Shown here piece by piece: positions 35,358-45,037 of a stretch of DNA of 64,000 bases. The translations under genes and the position numbers were made by a program. This DNA is from G965232465 sp965276005 (GTDB lineage: Bacteria; Pseudomonadota; Alphaproteobacteria; JAQWUY01). Position 1 is the stretch's first letter; every line of letters begins with the position of its first letter. The notes under the pieces were generated by a model. That model worked only from the letters and a program-made list of their open reading frames with translations. It was not told the DNA's origin and made no database searches. The stretch lies in NCBI GenBank assembly GCA_965276005.1, contig OZ254962.1, positions 1,054,001-1,118,000 on the forward strand, given 5' to 3'.

Positions 35358-35385
35358 CAAAAAAATGCGGAGCCGAAACTCCGCA
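35358..35385 (-). terminator. Rho-independent terminator of ssb
   Basis: Read on the - strand, TGCGGAG-TTTCGG-CTCCGCA forms a 7-bp GC-rich stem followed directly by a run of seven T. It lies 31 bases past the ssb stop and closes that gene's transcript. Confidence 0.85.
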
Positions 35386-35415
35386 CAGTGTTTTTTAGAG
35401 AGATGAAAAAACTGT

Positions 35416-35877
35416 TTAAAATGGGGCATCATCGTCTACATCTGCAATGGGGGGCGGTGATGCTTGATGTTGGGCTTCAACAGTGCCTGCCTGCTGTACC
35501 GGTTGCTGGTTTTGTCCTCCATTGTTTTGCGATGATGATAGCATGGTCAGCCCTCCACCAAATCCGGATACAACAACTTCTGTACTGTATTGGTCTTGAC
35601 CTTGTTGATTTTGCCATTTGCGGGTACGCAACTGCCCTTCGATATAGATTTTTGAGCCTTTATGCAGGTACTGTGCGACCACATTGACCAAGCCATCCCC
35701 CCATATTACCACACGGTGCCACTCGGTACGGTCTTGTTTTTGACCAGATGGGTCTTTCCAGCTTTCTGTTGTTGCAAGGCTGAGTGTTGCCACCTTTGCC
35801 CCACTTTGTGTGTTGCGAATGTCTGGGTTTGCACCCAAGTTTCCGATTAAGATTACTTTGTTCACGCTTGCAGCCAT
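35416..35877 (-). CDS. ssb: Single-stranded DNA-binding protein, 153 aa
   Basis: The OB-fold is complete: 'SVNKVILIGNLGANPDIRNT' at the N-terminus, 'KVATLSLATTESWKD', 'DRTEWHRVVIWGDG', 'YLHKGSKIYIEGQLRTRKW' and 'QYSTEVVVSGFGG'. A Gln/Pro-rich linker leads to the acidic tip 'DVDDDAPF', the docking site for replication and repair partners. It coats single-stranded DNA during replication. An AGGAG site precedes MAASVNK. The 'NKVILIGNLGANPDIR' and 'STEVVV' forms point to Alphaproteobacteria. It may be an accessory copy, since plasmids and islands often carry ssb. Confidence 0.93.
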   Translation of the reverse strand: MAASVNKVILIGNLGANPDIRNTQSGAKVATLSLATTESWKDPSGQKQDRTEWHRVVIWGDGLVNVVAQYLHKGSKIYIEGQLRTRKWQNQQGQDQYSTEVVVSGFGGGLTMLSSSQNNGGQNQQPVQQAGTVEAQHQASPPPIADVDDDAPF

Positions 35878-35955
35878 TTGATGTCTCCTTATGCTGTTAC
35901 TGTTACATTAAACTTTCTTTCCGCCCCCTTGTGGGGGCATTTTGTTTACAATTTC

Positions 35956-36354
35956 TTATCTTGGTTGTAATACGATAATGTCGCATGGACAATCAGATAA
36001 AATGGTTTCGATAACAGATTTTACCCCTGTCCATTGCAAGCTGCCTAGTCCACACCCTAATGCAGGTATAGCGATAGATTGCATTTGAAATTTTGCAATA
36101 TACGATTTTAAATATTTCAACCCAGCGATAATATCTGACAGTTGGGAATTGTCGGACCAGTGTTTTTTGGTGGGAAATGATACTACGATATATTCGCCCA
36201 CATCATAACCACGAACAGTACCCATACACAGTTCCCCACTAGCACACTGATTTTGATAATAGGCAAAATACTGTGGATAGCGATTTTTGAATTGTATCGC
36301 AAGCTCCTTACCCATAACACCAACCGTGTTTACAGGATTTATAAGTGCTTGCAC
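35956..36354 (-). CDS. Macrodomain protein (DarG-like), N-terminus clipped
   Basis: It begins at a GTG inside the first strand: 'QALINPVNTVGVMGKELAIQF', the ADP-ribose-binding loop with intact 'GVMGK'. 'KHWSDNSQLSDIIAGLKYLK' and 'IAIPALGCGLGSLQW' complete the domain. The first ~12 residues usually seen (a Met and first beta strand) are absent, because an unrelated gene fragment on the other strand abuts at ~36355. Stand-alone macrodomains of this type are antitoxin-like ADP-ribosylhydrolases. Whether this truncated version folds is unclear. No darT is adjacent. Confidence 0.7.
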   Translation of the reverse strand: MQALINPVNTVGVMGKELAIQFKNRYPQYFAYYQNQCASGELCMGTVRGYDVGEYIVVSFPTKKHWSDNSQLSDIIAGLKYLKSYIAKFQMQSIAIPALGCGLGSLQWTGVKSVIETILSDCPCDIIVLQPR

Positions 36355-39036
36355 AGGTTGCCCAAAGGCATATTAAACGGATTCACACCTTGTTAAAATC
36401 CGGTGATACCACAATCAATGACACATTCGACAGTTTTGTCAAAGACCTACAAGACAATTTAAACCCGTCCGTATCTCGTGATGATGCGGTGGAAATGTTA
36501 GCACAACATATTATTACCCAACCCGTATTCGATGCGTTATTTGATGGCTACGCATTTACCAAACACAATGCGGTATCCGTTGCTATGGACAAGGTGGTAT
36601 CGGTTATCCAAAGTACCAGCCTCGATGCGGACGCAGCAACCTTATAAAAGTTTTATAAATCCGTACAACGCCGTGTACAAGGCTTGGAAACCATTGCAGC
36701 CAAACAACAACTGATTATTCAACCGTACGAAAAGTTTTTTAAGGGGGCATTCGAAAAAACCACCAAACAATTAGGTATCGTATACACCCCAACCGAAGTT
36801 GTCGATTTTATTATTCACAGTATTAACGATGTACTACAACAAGAATTCAACACCACCATAGGGGCAAAGGGCGTTAATATCATCGACCCATTTACTGGCA
36901 CAGGTACCTTTATTACAAGATTATTACAAAGCGGTTTGATAACGCCACGGCAACTACAACATAAATACAAACACGAAATCCACGCCAATGAAATTGTATT
37001 ATTAGCATACTATATCGCCAGTATCAATATCGAGCAGGTATACCACCAAATTATGATCGAAAATGGTATGGGGACAGGGTACGAAGAATTTAAGGGTATC
37101 TGCTTAACCGACACTTTTCAAATGCACGAAACCGAAGATATGGTGGCAAAACTGATGCCCGATAATTCCCAACACCGGAAAAAACAAAAGGCTCTCGACA
37201 TTCGGGTCATCATGGGCAATCCCCCATATAGTGTGGGGCAAAAATCCGCTAACGATAACGCCCAAAATGTAAAATATGCGGATCTCGATGGAAAAATCGA
37301 ACAATCCTATGCAAAACATACAACTGTAACTAATAAAAACAGCCTATATGATTCCTATGTTCGTGCCATAAAATGGGCATCTGATCGTATTGGCGATTGC
37401 GGTGTTGTGGGATATGTTACCAATGGGGGTTGGTTAAAATCAAAATCTGCTGATGGAATCCGCAAATGCCTTGCAGACGAATATAGCAATTTGTTTGTAT
37501 TTGATTTAAGGGGAGATGCCCGTACTTCTGGTGAACAACGCCGAAAGGAAAAAGGTAATATCTTCGGGGCAGGTACTCGAACGCCCATAACAATTATGAT
37601 ATTTGTAAAAAATCCGAATGCCAAACCACAGGGTAATATTTATTATCATGACATTGGGGATTATTTAGACCAAAAACGGAAGCTAGCAATTATTAAAAAC
37701 TTTAAATCTATACAAGGCATCAAAACACAAATAAAACCCCATACCCCAAATGGACGAGTGGCGTGGTAACAGATAACCCCCGATAAATATAACGATTGGA
37801 TAGACCAACGGGACGACAGCTTTTACGAACATATCCCTATGGGGGATAAAGACACCAAAGGCAAAGCAGATACAGAAGCCATATTTGTTAATTTTTCTAA
37901 TGGGCTTGGCACAAGTCGTGATGCATGGGTTTATAATTATAGTAGGATAAAATTAACAAATAATGTAAAAAATACGATTGACTTTTATAATGGTGAGTGT
38001 GAACGCTATCAACAATCTGACAAGTCAGAAAAAATCGAAGATTTTGTTAATAAAGATATTACAAAAATCAGTTGGTCGTCCAGTTTATATCCAAAGCTTA
38101 AAAGAAATAAGAGATTTTACTTTAATGATAAAGGATTGTGTTTATGTACATATCGTCCTTTTGACAAGCAATGGGTTTATTATGACAGAGATTTAAACCA
38201 TCGTACCGGACAGCTTCCTAAAATATTCCCAATGGGTGAAAATCTGCCTAATCGGTGTATTTGTGTGAGTGGTAATAAATTCTTTATAACAGATATGTTG
38301 CCTGATTTACATTTTGTCGGTGATACTCAATGTTTCCCCCTAAACCTATACGAAAAAAACACCAAAACAGGTCTATTAAAACAAGGGGCAGGCGATTACA
38401 TTGTAAAAGACGGTATAACCGATTACGCACAAAACCACTTTACATACGACACCACCAAACCCGAAAAAGGAGGACATTTTTACCTACATATACGGCATAC
38501 TACACCACCCCGATTATGTCAAAAAATGGCATGACAACCTAACTAAAGACCTACCCCGAATCCCAAAAGTAAAATCATACAAAAGCTTTAAAGCCTTCGC
38601 CGATGCAGGACAAAAATTAGCCGACCTACACATAAACTACGAATCTGCCAAAAAATACCCCGTAACCTTCGATAAAGGCGACTCCGATATGCTAGGCTTA
38701 CAGGACAAAGATTTCTATATAGAAAAAATTAACTTCGCCAAAAAGGGCAAACAAACCGACAAAACCACCATAATATACAACAAACACATAACCATCAGCA
38801 ATATCCCAATAGAAGCATACACCTACACAGTAAACGCCAAATCCCCCGTCGAGTGGATAATAGACAGACAATCCATAAAAACCGACAAAAAAAGCCAAAT
38901 AACCAACAACGCCAACGACTACGCAACCGAAACCATGCAAAACCCAAAATACCCTCTAGACCTATTACAAAGGGCAATAACCGTATCCCTAGAAACACAA
39001 AAAATAATACAATCGTTACCAGAATTGGATTTTTGA
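36351..39036 (+). pseudogene. Type ISP-like single-chain restriction-modification gene: methylase and specificity part
   Basis: The preserved part runs from a helical connector ('AQVAQRHIKRIHTLL', 'SRDDAVEMLAQHIITQPVFDALF') into the methyltransferase, with motif I 'IIDPFTGTGTFITRL' and motif IV 'VIMGNPPYSVGQ', then the target-recognition region. The N-terminal nuclease and helicase are missing. Three lesions break the frame: TAA at 36645, TAA at 37767, and a one-base insertion in an A-run near 38463. All are single events in otherwise clean sequence, so decay is recent. The 3' 600 bases are duplicated at 40734-41335, where the A-run has the correct length. Confidence 0.85.
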
Positions 39037-39176
39037 TAAAATGTTATCAACAAAAAATTATTTCCCAATAATGCCATATTAACAGTATAAAAATATAGCA
39101 ATATTAACAAAGGGGTGTATAATAGTTGGTATACTGGATAAATAGGATTTTGATATGATGTAAGAAAGGTGTAAAA

Positions 39177-39884
39177 ATGACAGAATATAATATTTACTGC
39201 GATGAAAGTTGTCATTTAGAGCATAGAGAATATACAGCAGATAATCGTTATATGGTTATCGGTGGAGTGTCTGTGCCTAAAAACACTAAACGAGAAGTTT
39301 TTAATCGCCTAAAGGAAATTAAGAAAAAACACCAAATGAGTCGTTTTGCTGAAATGAAATGGACTAAGCTATCACAATCTAAAACAGGTTGCTATAAAGA
39401 ATTTATAGACTATTTTTTTGATAAAGATATTTTACGATTTCGTTGTGTCGTGATTGATAAACAACAATTAAATCGTGAAAAACACATTAGTAATCATAAT
39501 GACTTTTATTATAAGATGTATTTTCAGATGCTAAGTCACATTTTGGATAATGATAATAATTATAATATATACCTAGATATAAAAGATACTTTGGGTAGAA
39601 AAAAGACAGAAAAACTACTTGAAATTTTGCGAAATAATAACTATGATTTTGATGGAAAAAATGTAAAAAAATGCCAACAAATACAATCTTCAGAAGCCAT
39701 TTTAATAGAATTGGTAGATATTTTAATTGGGGTAATTTCTTATGCAAATAGAAACCCTAGTGGAGGTAAAAGTGTAGCTAAAAATGAACTAGTAGCCTAT
39801 TTTAAAAAGCGATCAAAACTAAGCTTAGTATCTAGCACAATACTAGGTGCACCAAAATGTAATATTTTTTGTTGGCGGGGATAG
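39177..39884 (+). CDS. DUF3800 family protein, 235 aa
   Basis: The N-terminus 'YNIYCDESCHLEH' has the conserved D-E-S of this family, followed by 'YMVIGGVSVP' and 'EMKWTKLS'. Further on come 'IYLDIKDTLGRKK', 'QIQSSEAILIELVDILIGVISYA' and a terminal 'CNIFCWR'. DUF3800 proteins have an RNase H-like fold with the acidic residues retained and occur frequently in defence islands and prophages; their activity is unproven. An AAAGGTGT site precedes the ATG. The next gene starts 5 bases after the stop, so they are a pair. Confidence 0.82.
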   Translation: MTEYNIYCDESCHLEHREYTADNRYMVIGGVSVPKNTKREVFNRLKEIKKKHQMSRFAEMKWTKLSQSKTGCYKEFIDYFFDKDILRFRCVVIDKQQLNREKHISNHNDFYYKMYFQMLSHILDNDNNYNIYLDIKDTLGRKKTEKLLEILRNNNYDFDGKNVKKCQQIQSSEAILIELVDILIGVISYANRNPSGGKSVAKNELVAYFKKRSKLSLVSSTILGAPKCNIFCWRG

Positions 39885-39889
39885 TAACA

Positions 39890-40372
39890 ATGCTCTATCC
39901 CGACATTATTTCTATTGATGAATCGGAGGCTGATATTCAAAGAAAGTGCTAACCAGCTTACTTATTCTTTCAAAATAAGATCTTATCAGCTACATTATCT
40001 TTCAATGAAAAACCATTAAGATTTAGGCAAGGAAACTATATACATAATATGCATCCAAGTTTTTGGCATGCTGTTAGTGAGTGTCCATCAGGAACTGGCA
40101 AAAATGGATGTCCAGAATTATCTAGGGAATTTAAAGCTGAAAGAGCATCAAAAATAGGTTGGATTATTTCCACTATACAAAACCCGAACAGTTTATGTTA
40201 TCAAGAATATTCTCGTGGGCAAAATAAATGGGTACTTATGCTAGAAGAAAAATACATCGTGGTATTATCTGAAAGAACAGAATATATGCTGTTTATCACA
40301 GGATATCCAGTGGATCGAAACCATACGAAAGAAAAATACATAGAAAGACATAATAACTATGTAAATGCATAG
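39890..40372 (+). pseudogene. Partner gene of DUF3800, interrupted by one in-frame TAA
   Basis: From the ATG at 39890 (MLYPDIISIDESEADIQRKC) the frame meets TAA at 39950, then stays open in the same frame to 40372. The second part begins 'PAYLFFQNKILSATLSFNE' and includes 'RFRQGNYIHNMHPSFWHAVS', with an alternative ATG at 40049. The whole would be ~160 residues. I do not know the family. The single stop in a continuous frame suggests a recent nonsense mutation, or a sequencing error, rather than two genes. Confidence 0.6.
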
Positions 40373-40397
40373 GACGCTCCTGTAAAGGTAGCGTCCT
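40371..40397 (+). terminator. Hairpin after the DUF3800 pair
   Basis: AGGACGCT (40371-40378) and AGCGTCCT (40390-40397) form a perfect 8-bp stem overlapping the stop codon. There is no T-run behind it, so it may protect the 3' end or act weakly as a terminator. Confidence 0.45.
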
Positions 40398-40452
40398 AAG
40401 ATTCTCCGTCTACATCTAGGCAGGTGAGATAAGTACATTGTACACGATATAA

Positions 40453-40577
40453 AATACTTTTACAACAAAAAATTTGGACTGTTCATAATATCGTATATTA
40501 TAGTGCATGTTAGATAAAGTGACTGTGCAGACTATTTTCTTTAGAATAAATGATTTAAACAATGGGATCTAGTTCTA
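40453..40577 (+). repeat. 125-bp dispersed repeat, copy 2
   Basis: It matches 29637-29761. Here the sequence continues past AGTTCTA into unique DNA without an IS5 insertion, so this is the empty-site version. No coding capacity is evident. Confidence 0.85.
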
Positions 40578-40657
40578 ATAGATCTTACCAATTTGAACAA
40601 TTCCAAGTAAGATAAAAATAAAAAAATCGATTTAGTTCTCGGATTGATTTTTACATG

Positions 40658-40732
40658 AGGATTTATCCGTTGATGAAGTGGGGGGATTAAACAACTGTTC
40701 AGAAATCCTACAATTTTCACTATTTGGTTCCG
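40658..40732. repeat. Copy of the 3' end of the HerA gene
   Basis: These ~75 bases are nearly identical to 14800-14874, which covers the last codons and downstream sequence of the truncated HerA gene. The match ends exactly where the duplicated restriction-modification segment begins. It shows that DNA from the 14.8-kb locus was joined here. Confidence 0.85.
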
Positions 40733-40733
40733 G

Positions 40734-41335
40734 ACCACTTTACATACGACACCACCAAACCCGAAAAGGAAGACATTTTTACCTACATATACGGCATACT
40801 ACACCACCCCGATTATGTCAAAAAATGGCATGACAACCTAACTAAAGACCTACCCCGAATCCCAAAAGTAGAATCATACAAAAGCTTTAAAGCCTTCGCC
40901 AATGCAGGACGAAAATTAGCCGACCTACACATAAACTACGAATCTGCCAAAAAATACCCCGTAACCTTCGACAAAGGCGACCCCGATATGCTAGGCTTGC
41001 AGGACAAAGATTTCTATATAGAAAAAATGAACTTCGCCAAAAAGGGCAAACAAACCGACAAAACCACCATAATATACAACAAACACATAACCATCAGCAA
41101 TATCCCAATAGAAGCATACACCTACACAGTAAACGCCAAATCCCCCGTCGAGTGGATAATAGACAGACAATCCATAAAAACCGACAAAAAAAGCCAAATA
41201 ACCAACAACGCCAACGACTACGCAACCGAAACCATGCAAAACCCAAAATACCCCCTAGACCTACTACAAAAGGCAATAACCATATCCCTAGAAACACAAA
41301 AAATAATACAATCGTTACCAAAATTGGATTTTTGA
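40734..41335 (+). pseudogene. Second copy of the ISP-like gene's C-terminal specificity segment
   Basis: About 600 bases match 38437-39036 at roughly 97% identity. The frame is uninterrupted here, because the A-run that is one base too long in copy 1 has its normal length. Residues 'HFTYDTTKPEKEDIFTYIYG' mark the start, and the normal stop after 'SLPKLDF' is kept. Without the methylase part it cannot work alone. It could restore copy 1 by recombination. It carries no start of its own, as the open frame begins in HerA-derived sequence. Confidence 0.85.
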
Positions 41336-41439
41336 TATAAAGATAAACCAGATACTTACAATTTATGTAAAAAAGAATATTAAAATATGGTAGTATTATG
41401 AAATGTATGTATAATGATTCGGGTAGGTGAGATTTTAGT

Positions 41440-42063
41440 ATGAAAGCGAATATTTTAACAGCAAATTTTGTTAATTGGTTAATTGATAAATACGATCATA
41501 AAGTTGATCTTGTAGCACTTGAGGTTAGATTTTCAAAAAATGATCGTAGAGCCGATGTGGTGTGCTTGAAAGATGTTGTAATAGGGTATGAAATTAAAGG
41601 CGAACTAGATAGATTGACCACACTCAAAGAACAAATATCTGACTATCGTAAATGCTTTAATCAGATGTACTTGGTCACTGTACCAAGACACCTGCATTCT
41701 GCCCGTAAAAAACTGCCTAAAAGTGTGGGGATTATATTGTATGATAATAATGAATTCATATATATTAGGCGAGCCCAGAATCGTACTATTCTTTCAAAAT
41801 ATGATGTGTTGTGTGGTATAAATATTAATTTTCTAAGAAGGAATATAGCTTACAGAAATAATTGTGCTGAATCATTTAGATCACACATAAGTGAAAATAA
41901 CATCATATCGTGTTCTCGTTTAATTGAATTGTGGACGGAATGGTTAAAAAATAGCTACCAAAACAATTATTCGTATTTTAAAAATAACGAAAAGGGCAAG
42001 GTAATTCACTCAGAGGATTTGTCGAGAATATCGGGTAAATCAGAGTTCATTAAACCATTGTAG
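41440..42063 (+). CDS. sce7726 family protein, 207 aa
   Basis: The family signature is present: 'RRADVVCLKDVVIGYEIKGELDRLTTLKEQISDY' over about residues 37-70. The 'D...E-x-K' arrangement resembles a PD-(D/E)xK nuclease core. 'YLVTVPRHLHSA' and 'VGIILY' follow. sce7726 proteins are usually encoded beside sce7725 (T4 beta-like) proteins, and the convergent gene here is one of those. The stop overlaps the end of that gene by 14 bases. Function is unproven; a nuclease or nuclease-like decoy is likely. A GGTGAG-like site precedes the ATG. Confidence 0.82.
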   Translation: MKANILTANFVNWLIDKYDHKVDLVALEVRFSKNDRRADVVCLKDVVIGYEIKGELDRLTTLKEQISDYRKCFNQMYLVTVPRHLHSARKKLPKSVGIILYDNNEFIYIRRAQNRTILSKYDVLCGININFLRRNIAYRNNCAESFRSHISENNIISCSRLIELWTEWLKNSYQNNYSYFKNNEKGKVIHSEDLSRISGKSEFIKPL

Positions 42064-43108
42064 TAATATGAATGTTCATTCGAACAGCAATCCAATTGGT
42101 CGCATTACGGGCAAATATATTATTTTTTGATGCATCAATAATCATATCTTTACCCCAACATGATACAACCTTGTGAAAATTTTTGTCAAGAACAGCTTGA
42201 TTCGCTATGGAATGATATGCCATGCTTGTATTGTTGTATTTTCCCCTGTAATAGATATATTCCGTTTTAGACCCAAATTCTATTTTGGGTATGGGGGCGT
42301 TATAAATGTCATCTTGAACAATTGGATGAATAGAAGAATAATCACCACAAATAGCAATAGCGTTATTTTGTAAATGGGGTGTTATCTGTCGATACAAAAG
42401 TGGCTCTTCTTTCGTTAGGATTCCATAGTCGGGATTATTACACATATCGGCAATATTTTTAGGATAAGATGATGAAGTAATAATCAATTTATTAAAACCC
42501 ATTTTTACAGCTTGTTGGATTATTAATATTGTTTTATTTATGTATCCTATTACTCTGCCATATTGGATATATTCATAATCAAATATAATAATTATTTGGT
42601 TAACTCTATCTGAAAAATCTTTTAGTACTCTTTGAATAATTTGTAAAACTTGCATATCTTTGACAAATAACCTGATAGCAATACAATCAAAATTATTTAG
42701 GAGAGTTGTAATTTGTCGTTGTATATCACTCCAGATTGTAAAATCATCGGATATATGTGCAACAGGCACCACATTGTAATCGGGTTTTATTTGGTTAATG
42801 AGAAAATCGCACCAATTTTGAAAACCATTAGATATACCTAATAAATTTTCCAATTCAGCGTTCATTTGTTTTTCTTGTGATGTTATGTCCAAGATAAAGT
42901 AATTGTTTCCAAACATATCGGAAAATTTATCAATTCGCTTTTGAATAAATCCCACTTTTTCATATTTGGATTTGCGACCTCGAGTTAGCTCTACAAGAGG
43001 TAAAATTTTATCTTTCAACGCAGAATCTACGAACTCATATGCCTTAATTTCACCATCTTTAGTTTTAAAACAGGGGGAATATGAATATTGTGAGAAATTA
43101 AACGCCAT
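42050..43108 (-). CDS. sce7725/T4 beta-like family protein, 352 aa
   Basis: The start at 43108 (MAFNFSQYSYSPCFKTKDGE) overlaps the ImmA stop by 11 bases and fits the family opening 'Y.P.FK.K.GE..A'. Family landmarks are 'LPLVELTRGR', 'NWCDFL', 'VPVAHISDD', 'IRLFVKD' and 'KLIITSSSYP'. The founding member is the phage T4 beta protein; its biochemical role is not known to me. It is the last gene of a three-gene operon with a membrane protein and a protease, and faces sce7726. The frame is intact. Confidence 0.8.
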   Translation of the reverse strand: MAFNFSQYSYSPCFKTKDGEIKAYEFVDSALKDKILPLVELTRGRKSKYEKVGFIQKRIDKFSDMFGNNYFILDITSQEKQMNAELENLLGISNGFQNWCDFLINQIKPDYNVVPVAHISDDFTIWSDIQRQITTLLNNFDCIAIRLFVKDMQVLQIIQRVLKDFSDRVNQIIIIFDYEYIQYGRVIGYINKTILIIQQAVKMGFNKLIITSSSYPKNIADMCNNPDYGILTKEEPLLYRQITPHLQNNAIAICGDYSSIHPIVQDDIYNAPIPKIEFGSKTEYIYYRGKYNNTSMAYHSIANQAVLDKNFHKVVSCWGKDMIIDASKNNIFARNATNWIAVRMNIHITTMV

Positions 43109-43613
43109 GTCCACCATATCCGAGATTTTTTGCTCTATACCTAACTGCCAATGAAGAGACACCAAAATATTGAGCTATATCATTTATAATAGTAGTTCCA
43201 TCGTTTATTTTCTTTCGGAACTCTTCTTCTGGCATAAGCAAATCACTGGCAAAATTATTGGCTTCTATTTCTAATCGATTGGTTTCGTTTTTTCTAAAAA
43301 GGATAGCATCTGATATTTTGCCTAGCTTTTCAATTTCTATCCTGTGCAACATGTAGTGTCCTAATTCATGAGCAATCGTAAACCGTTGTCTATTTTTGTG
43401 ATGATCGGCGTTTACACCTATAATCCACTCTTCATCATTATATGAAATATAACCAGATTCTTGGTTATCTAGATCGGGGTCGAATACTAGTTGTATATTG
43501 AATTCATCCAATATGGATTTTAAATCAATGGGATAATTCTTGCCAAATTTATTGTGAATATCTGATAAGTCTTCTAAAAATCCAGAATCTTTTTTTCGTC
43601 TAATTACCGCCAT
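43098..43613 (-). CDS. ImmA/IrrE-type zinc metallopeptidase, 171 aa
   Basis: The start at 43613 (MAVIRRKKDSGF) is favoured by the overlap with the upstream gene, which gives translational coupling. The zinc site 'FTIAHELGHYMLH' is near residues 83-95, and the third ligand lies in 'RLEIEANNFASDLLMPEE'. ImmA/IrrE proteases cleave or inactivate repressors in response to DNA damage or phage cues. No dedicated repressor gene is adjacent, so the target may be the membrane or beta-like partner, or a distant protein. Confidence 0.88.
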   Translation of the reverse strand: MAVIRRKKDSGFLEDLSDIHNKFGKNYPIDLKSILDEFNIQLVFDPDLDNQESGYISYNDEEWIIGVNADHHKNRQRFTIAHELGHYMLHRIEIEKLGKISDAILFRKNETNRLEIEANNFASDLLMPEEEFRKKINDGTTIINDIAQYFGVSSLAVRYRAKNLGYGGHGV

Positions 43614-44085
43614 TACGCCTCTCAATTTCTTTATTATCGTTTAGTTCTCCGTATTTAGATTCTACCATTTCTGCAACAGCATCTGTAATGTCAGGGTCTT
43701 CGCAAATATCCGCAATAATATCTTTTTTGTTTTCTCCGACATATGAGAAAAAATTCTTTTTGACAGAATCTTTAACTATTTTTTCTAAGTGACTTTTAAG
43801 ATTAAAAAATCCAAATACTCCTAAAATTGCAATGATAATGGCAACGATTGCAACGATAACGGCAATGTAAGTTAGTAAGGAATCATAAAAACCAACAATC
43901 GCCCCATACAAGGAATCAGCAGATAAGACACTACTTACTTCATCAGGTACTCCCTTCATAAATATTATGTCTACAGCACTCAGCGGAGTAAATCTAACCC
44001 ACATAAGCACGACGAACCCCACGAAGACCATCAATAGTGCAAATAGAAAACCAGTAGTCAAATAATATATTTTTTCTCTGTTCAT
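43600..44085 (-). CDS. Two-TM membrane protein of the ImmA/beta module, 161 aa
   Basis: Hydrophobic segments lie at about residues 8-30 ('YYLTTGFLFALLMVFVGFVV') and 66-95 ('SLLTYIAVIVAIVAIIIAIL'), with a ~35-residue loop between them. A charged cytoplasmic tail of about 65 residues follows. I do not recognise a family. The stop overlaps the protease gene by 14 bases, so the three genes are tightly coupled. A membrane-anchored effector or sensor would fit, but this is inference. Confidence 0.75.
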   Translation of the reverse strand: MNREKIYYLTTGFLFALLMVFVGFVVLMWVRFTPLSAVDIIFMKGVPDEVSSVLSADSLYGAIVGFYDSLLTYIAVIVAIVAIIIAILGVFGFFNLKSHLEKIVKDSVKKNFFSYVGENKKDIIADICEDPDITDAVAEMVESKYGELNDNKEIERRNGGN

Positions 44086-44193
44086 GGTAGAAGAATAGCA
44101 TATATTATAATTTGATACAAGTTTTTTTGGTTGACTTGGATAATTAACATAAATATGTCCCAGCGATTTTATAAGCCATGTAAGAAATTTTTT

Positions 44194-45036
44194 AGGCAGT
44201 GACCCTATAAAATTGTTGCATTAAGTTTTGATATGTGATTCCATGTTCGAAATTAGCCTTAATGCAGGAGATACAAAATGTACAATAGTGATATGTCTGA
44301 TTATTGATACGACCTTTATTACCGAACAAAAGCCGTGGTGTATCACGGGTTGACGACAGGCGGGTTATCAATGGGATATTATACCGCTTATGAACAGGAA
44401 CATCATGGCGAAGTATGCCCGAGTGGTATGGACCTCGTACTACTGTGTATAATCGCTTTATTCGTTGGAAGAATACGGGTATATGGGACAGAATATTTGA
44501 TACTATCCGTGATACTTATAACTATGACTTGTTAATGATTGATAGCACGATTGCCAATGTTCATCATGCTGGTTCTAGTGTAAAAAAAACAGTTGTAAGC
44601 AATGCATGGGCAGATCCAAAGGGGGATTAACGACCAAAATTCACATGTCCTGTAACGAACATGGATTACCGTTACAATTTCATTTGACGGCGGGACAGTG
44701 CCATGACGCCCCTTATGCTCATTTATTTTTTAAAAATTTACAACCATTTCAAAGCGTGTTAGCAGACAGAGCCTATGATTCAGATGCCGTAATTGGCATG
44801 ATAGAAGATAAAGGGGCAGAGGCTTGCATACCGTCTAAGAGCAACAGAATAAAGCCAAGGAATTATGATGAAATCCTTTATAGACAACGCAATATCATAG
44901 AGCGATTATTTGGAAAGTTAAAGCAATCATGCAGGGCAATCGCAACACGATACGACAAACACGCTTCAACATTCATGACAATGATTAAAATCGCTGCAAT
45001 AAGACTATGGTGTAAATTTTATGAGTCTACCACCTA
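44194..45036 (+). mobile_element. IS5-like (IS427-group) element copy B
   Basis: It begins AGGCAGTGACCCTATAAAAT and ends GTCTACCACCTA. orfA (about 44278-44629) has the same TGA in 'LYRL*TG' as copy A, then 'TSWRSMPEWYGPRTTVYNRF' and 'LLMIDSTIANVHHAG'. orfB (44606-45037) is complete: 'GRSKGGLTTKIHMSCNEHG', 'ADRAYDSDAVIG', 'ERLFGKLKQSCRAIATRYDKH'. The two frames overlap, as in IS elements that use frameshifting. The TGA in orfA makes autonomous activity doubtful. Confidence 0.88.
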
Positions 45037-45037
45037 G

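Noticed and set aside
40049..40372. Independent 107-residue gene after DUF3800
   Set aside because: The same frame is open upstream apart from one TAA and starts at an ATG 5 bases after DUF3800, so a single interrupted gene explains it better.
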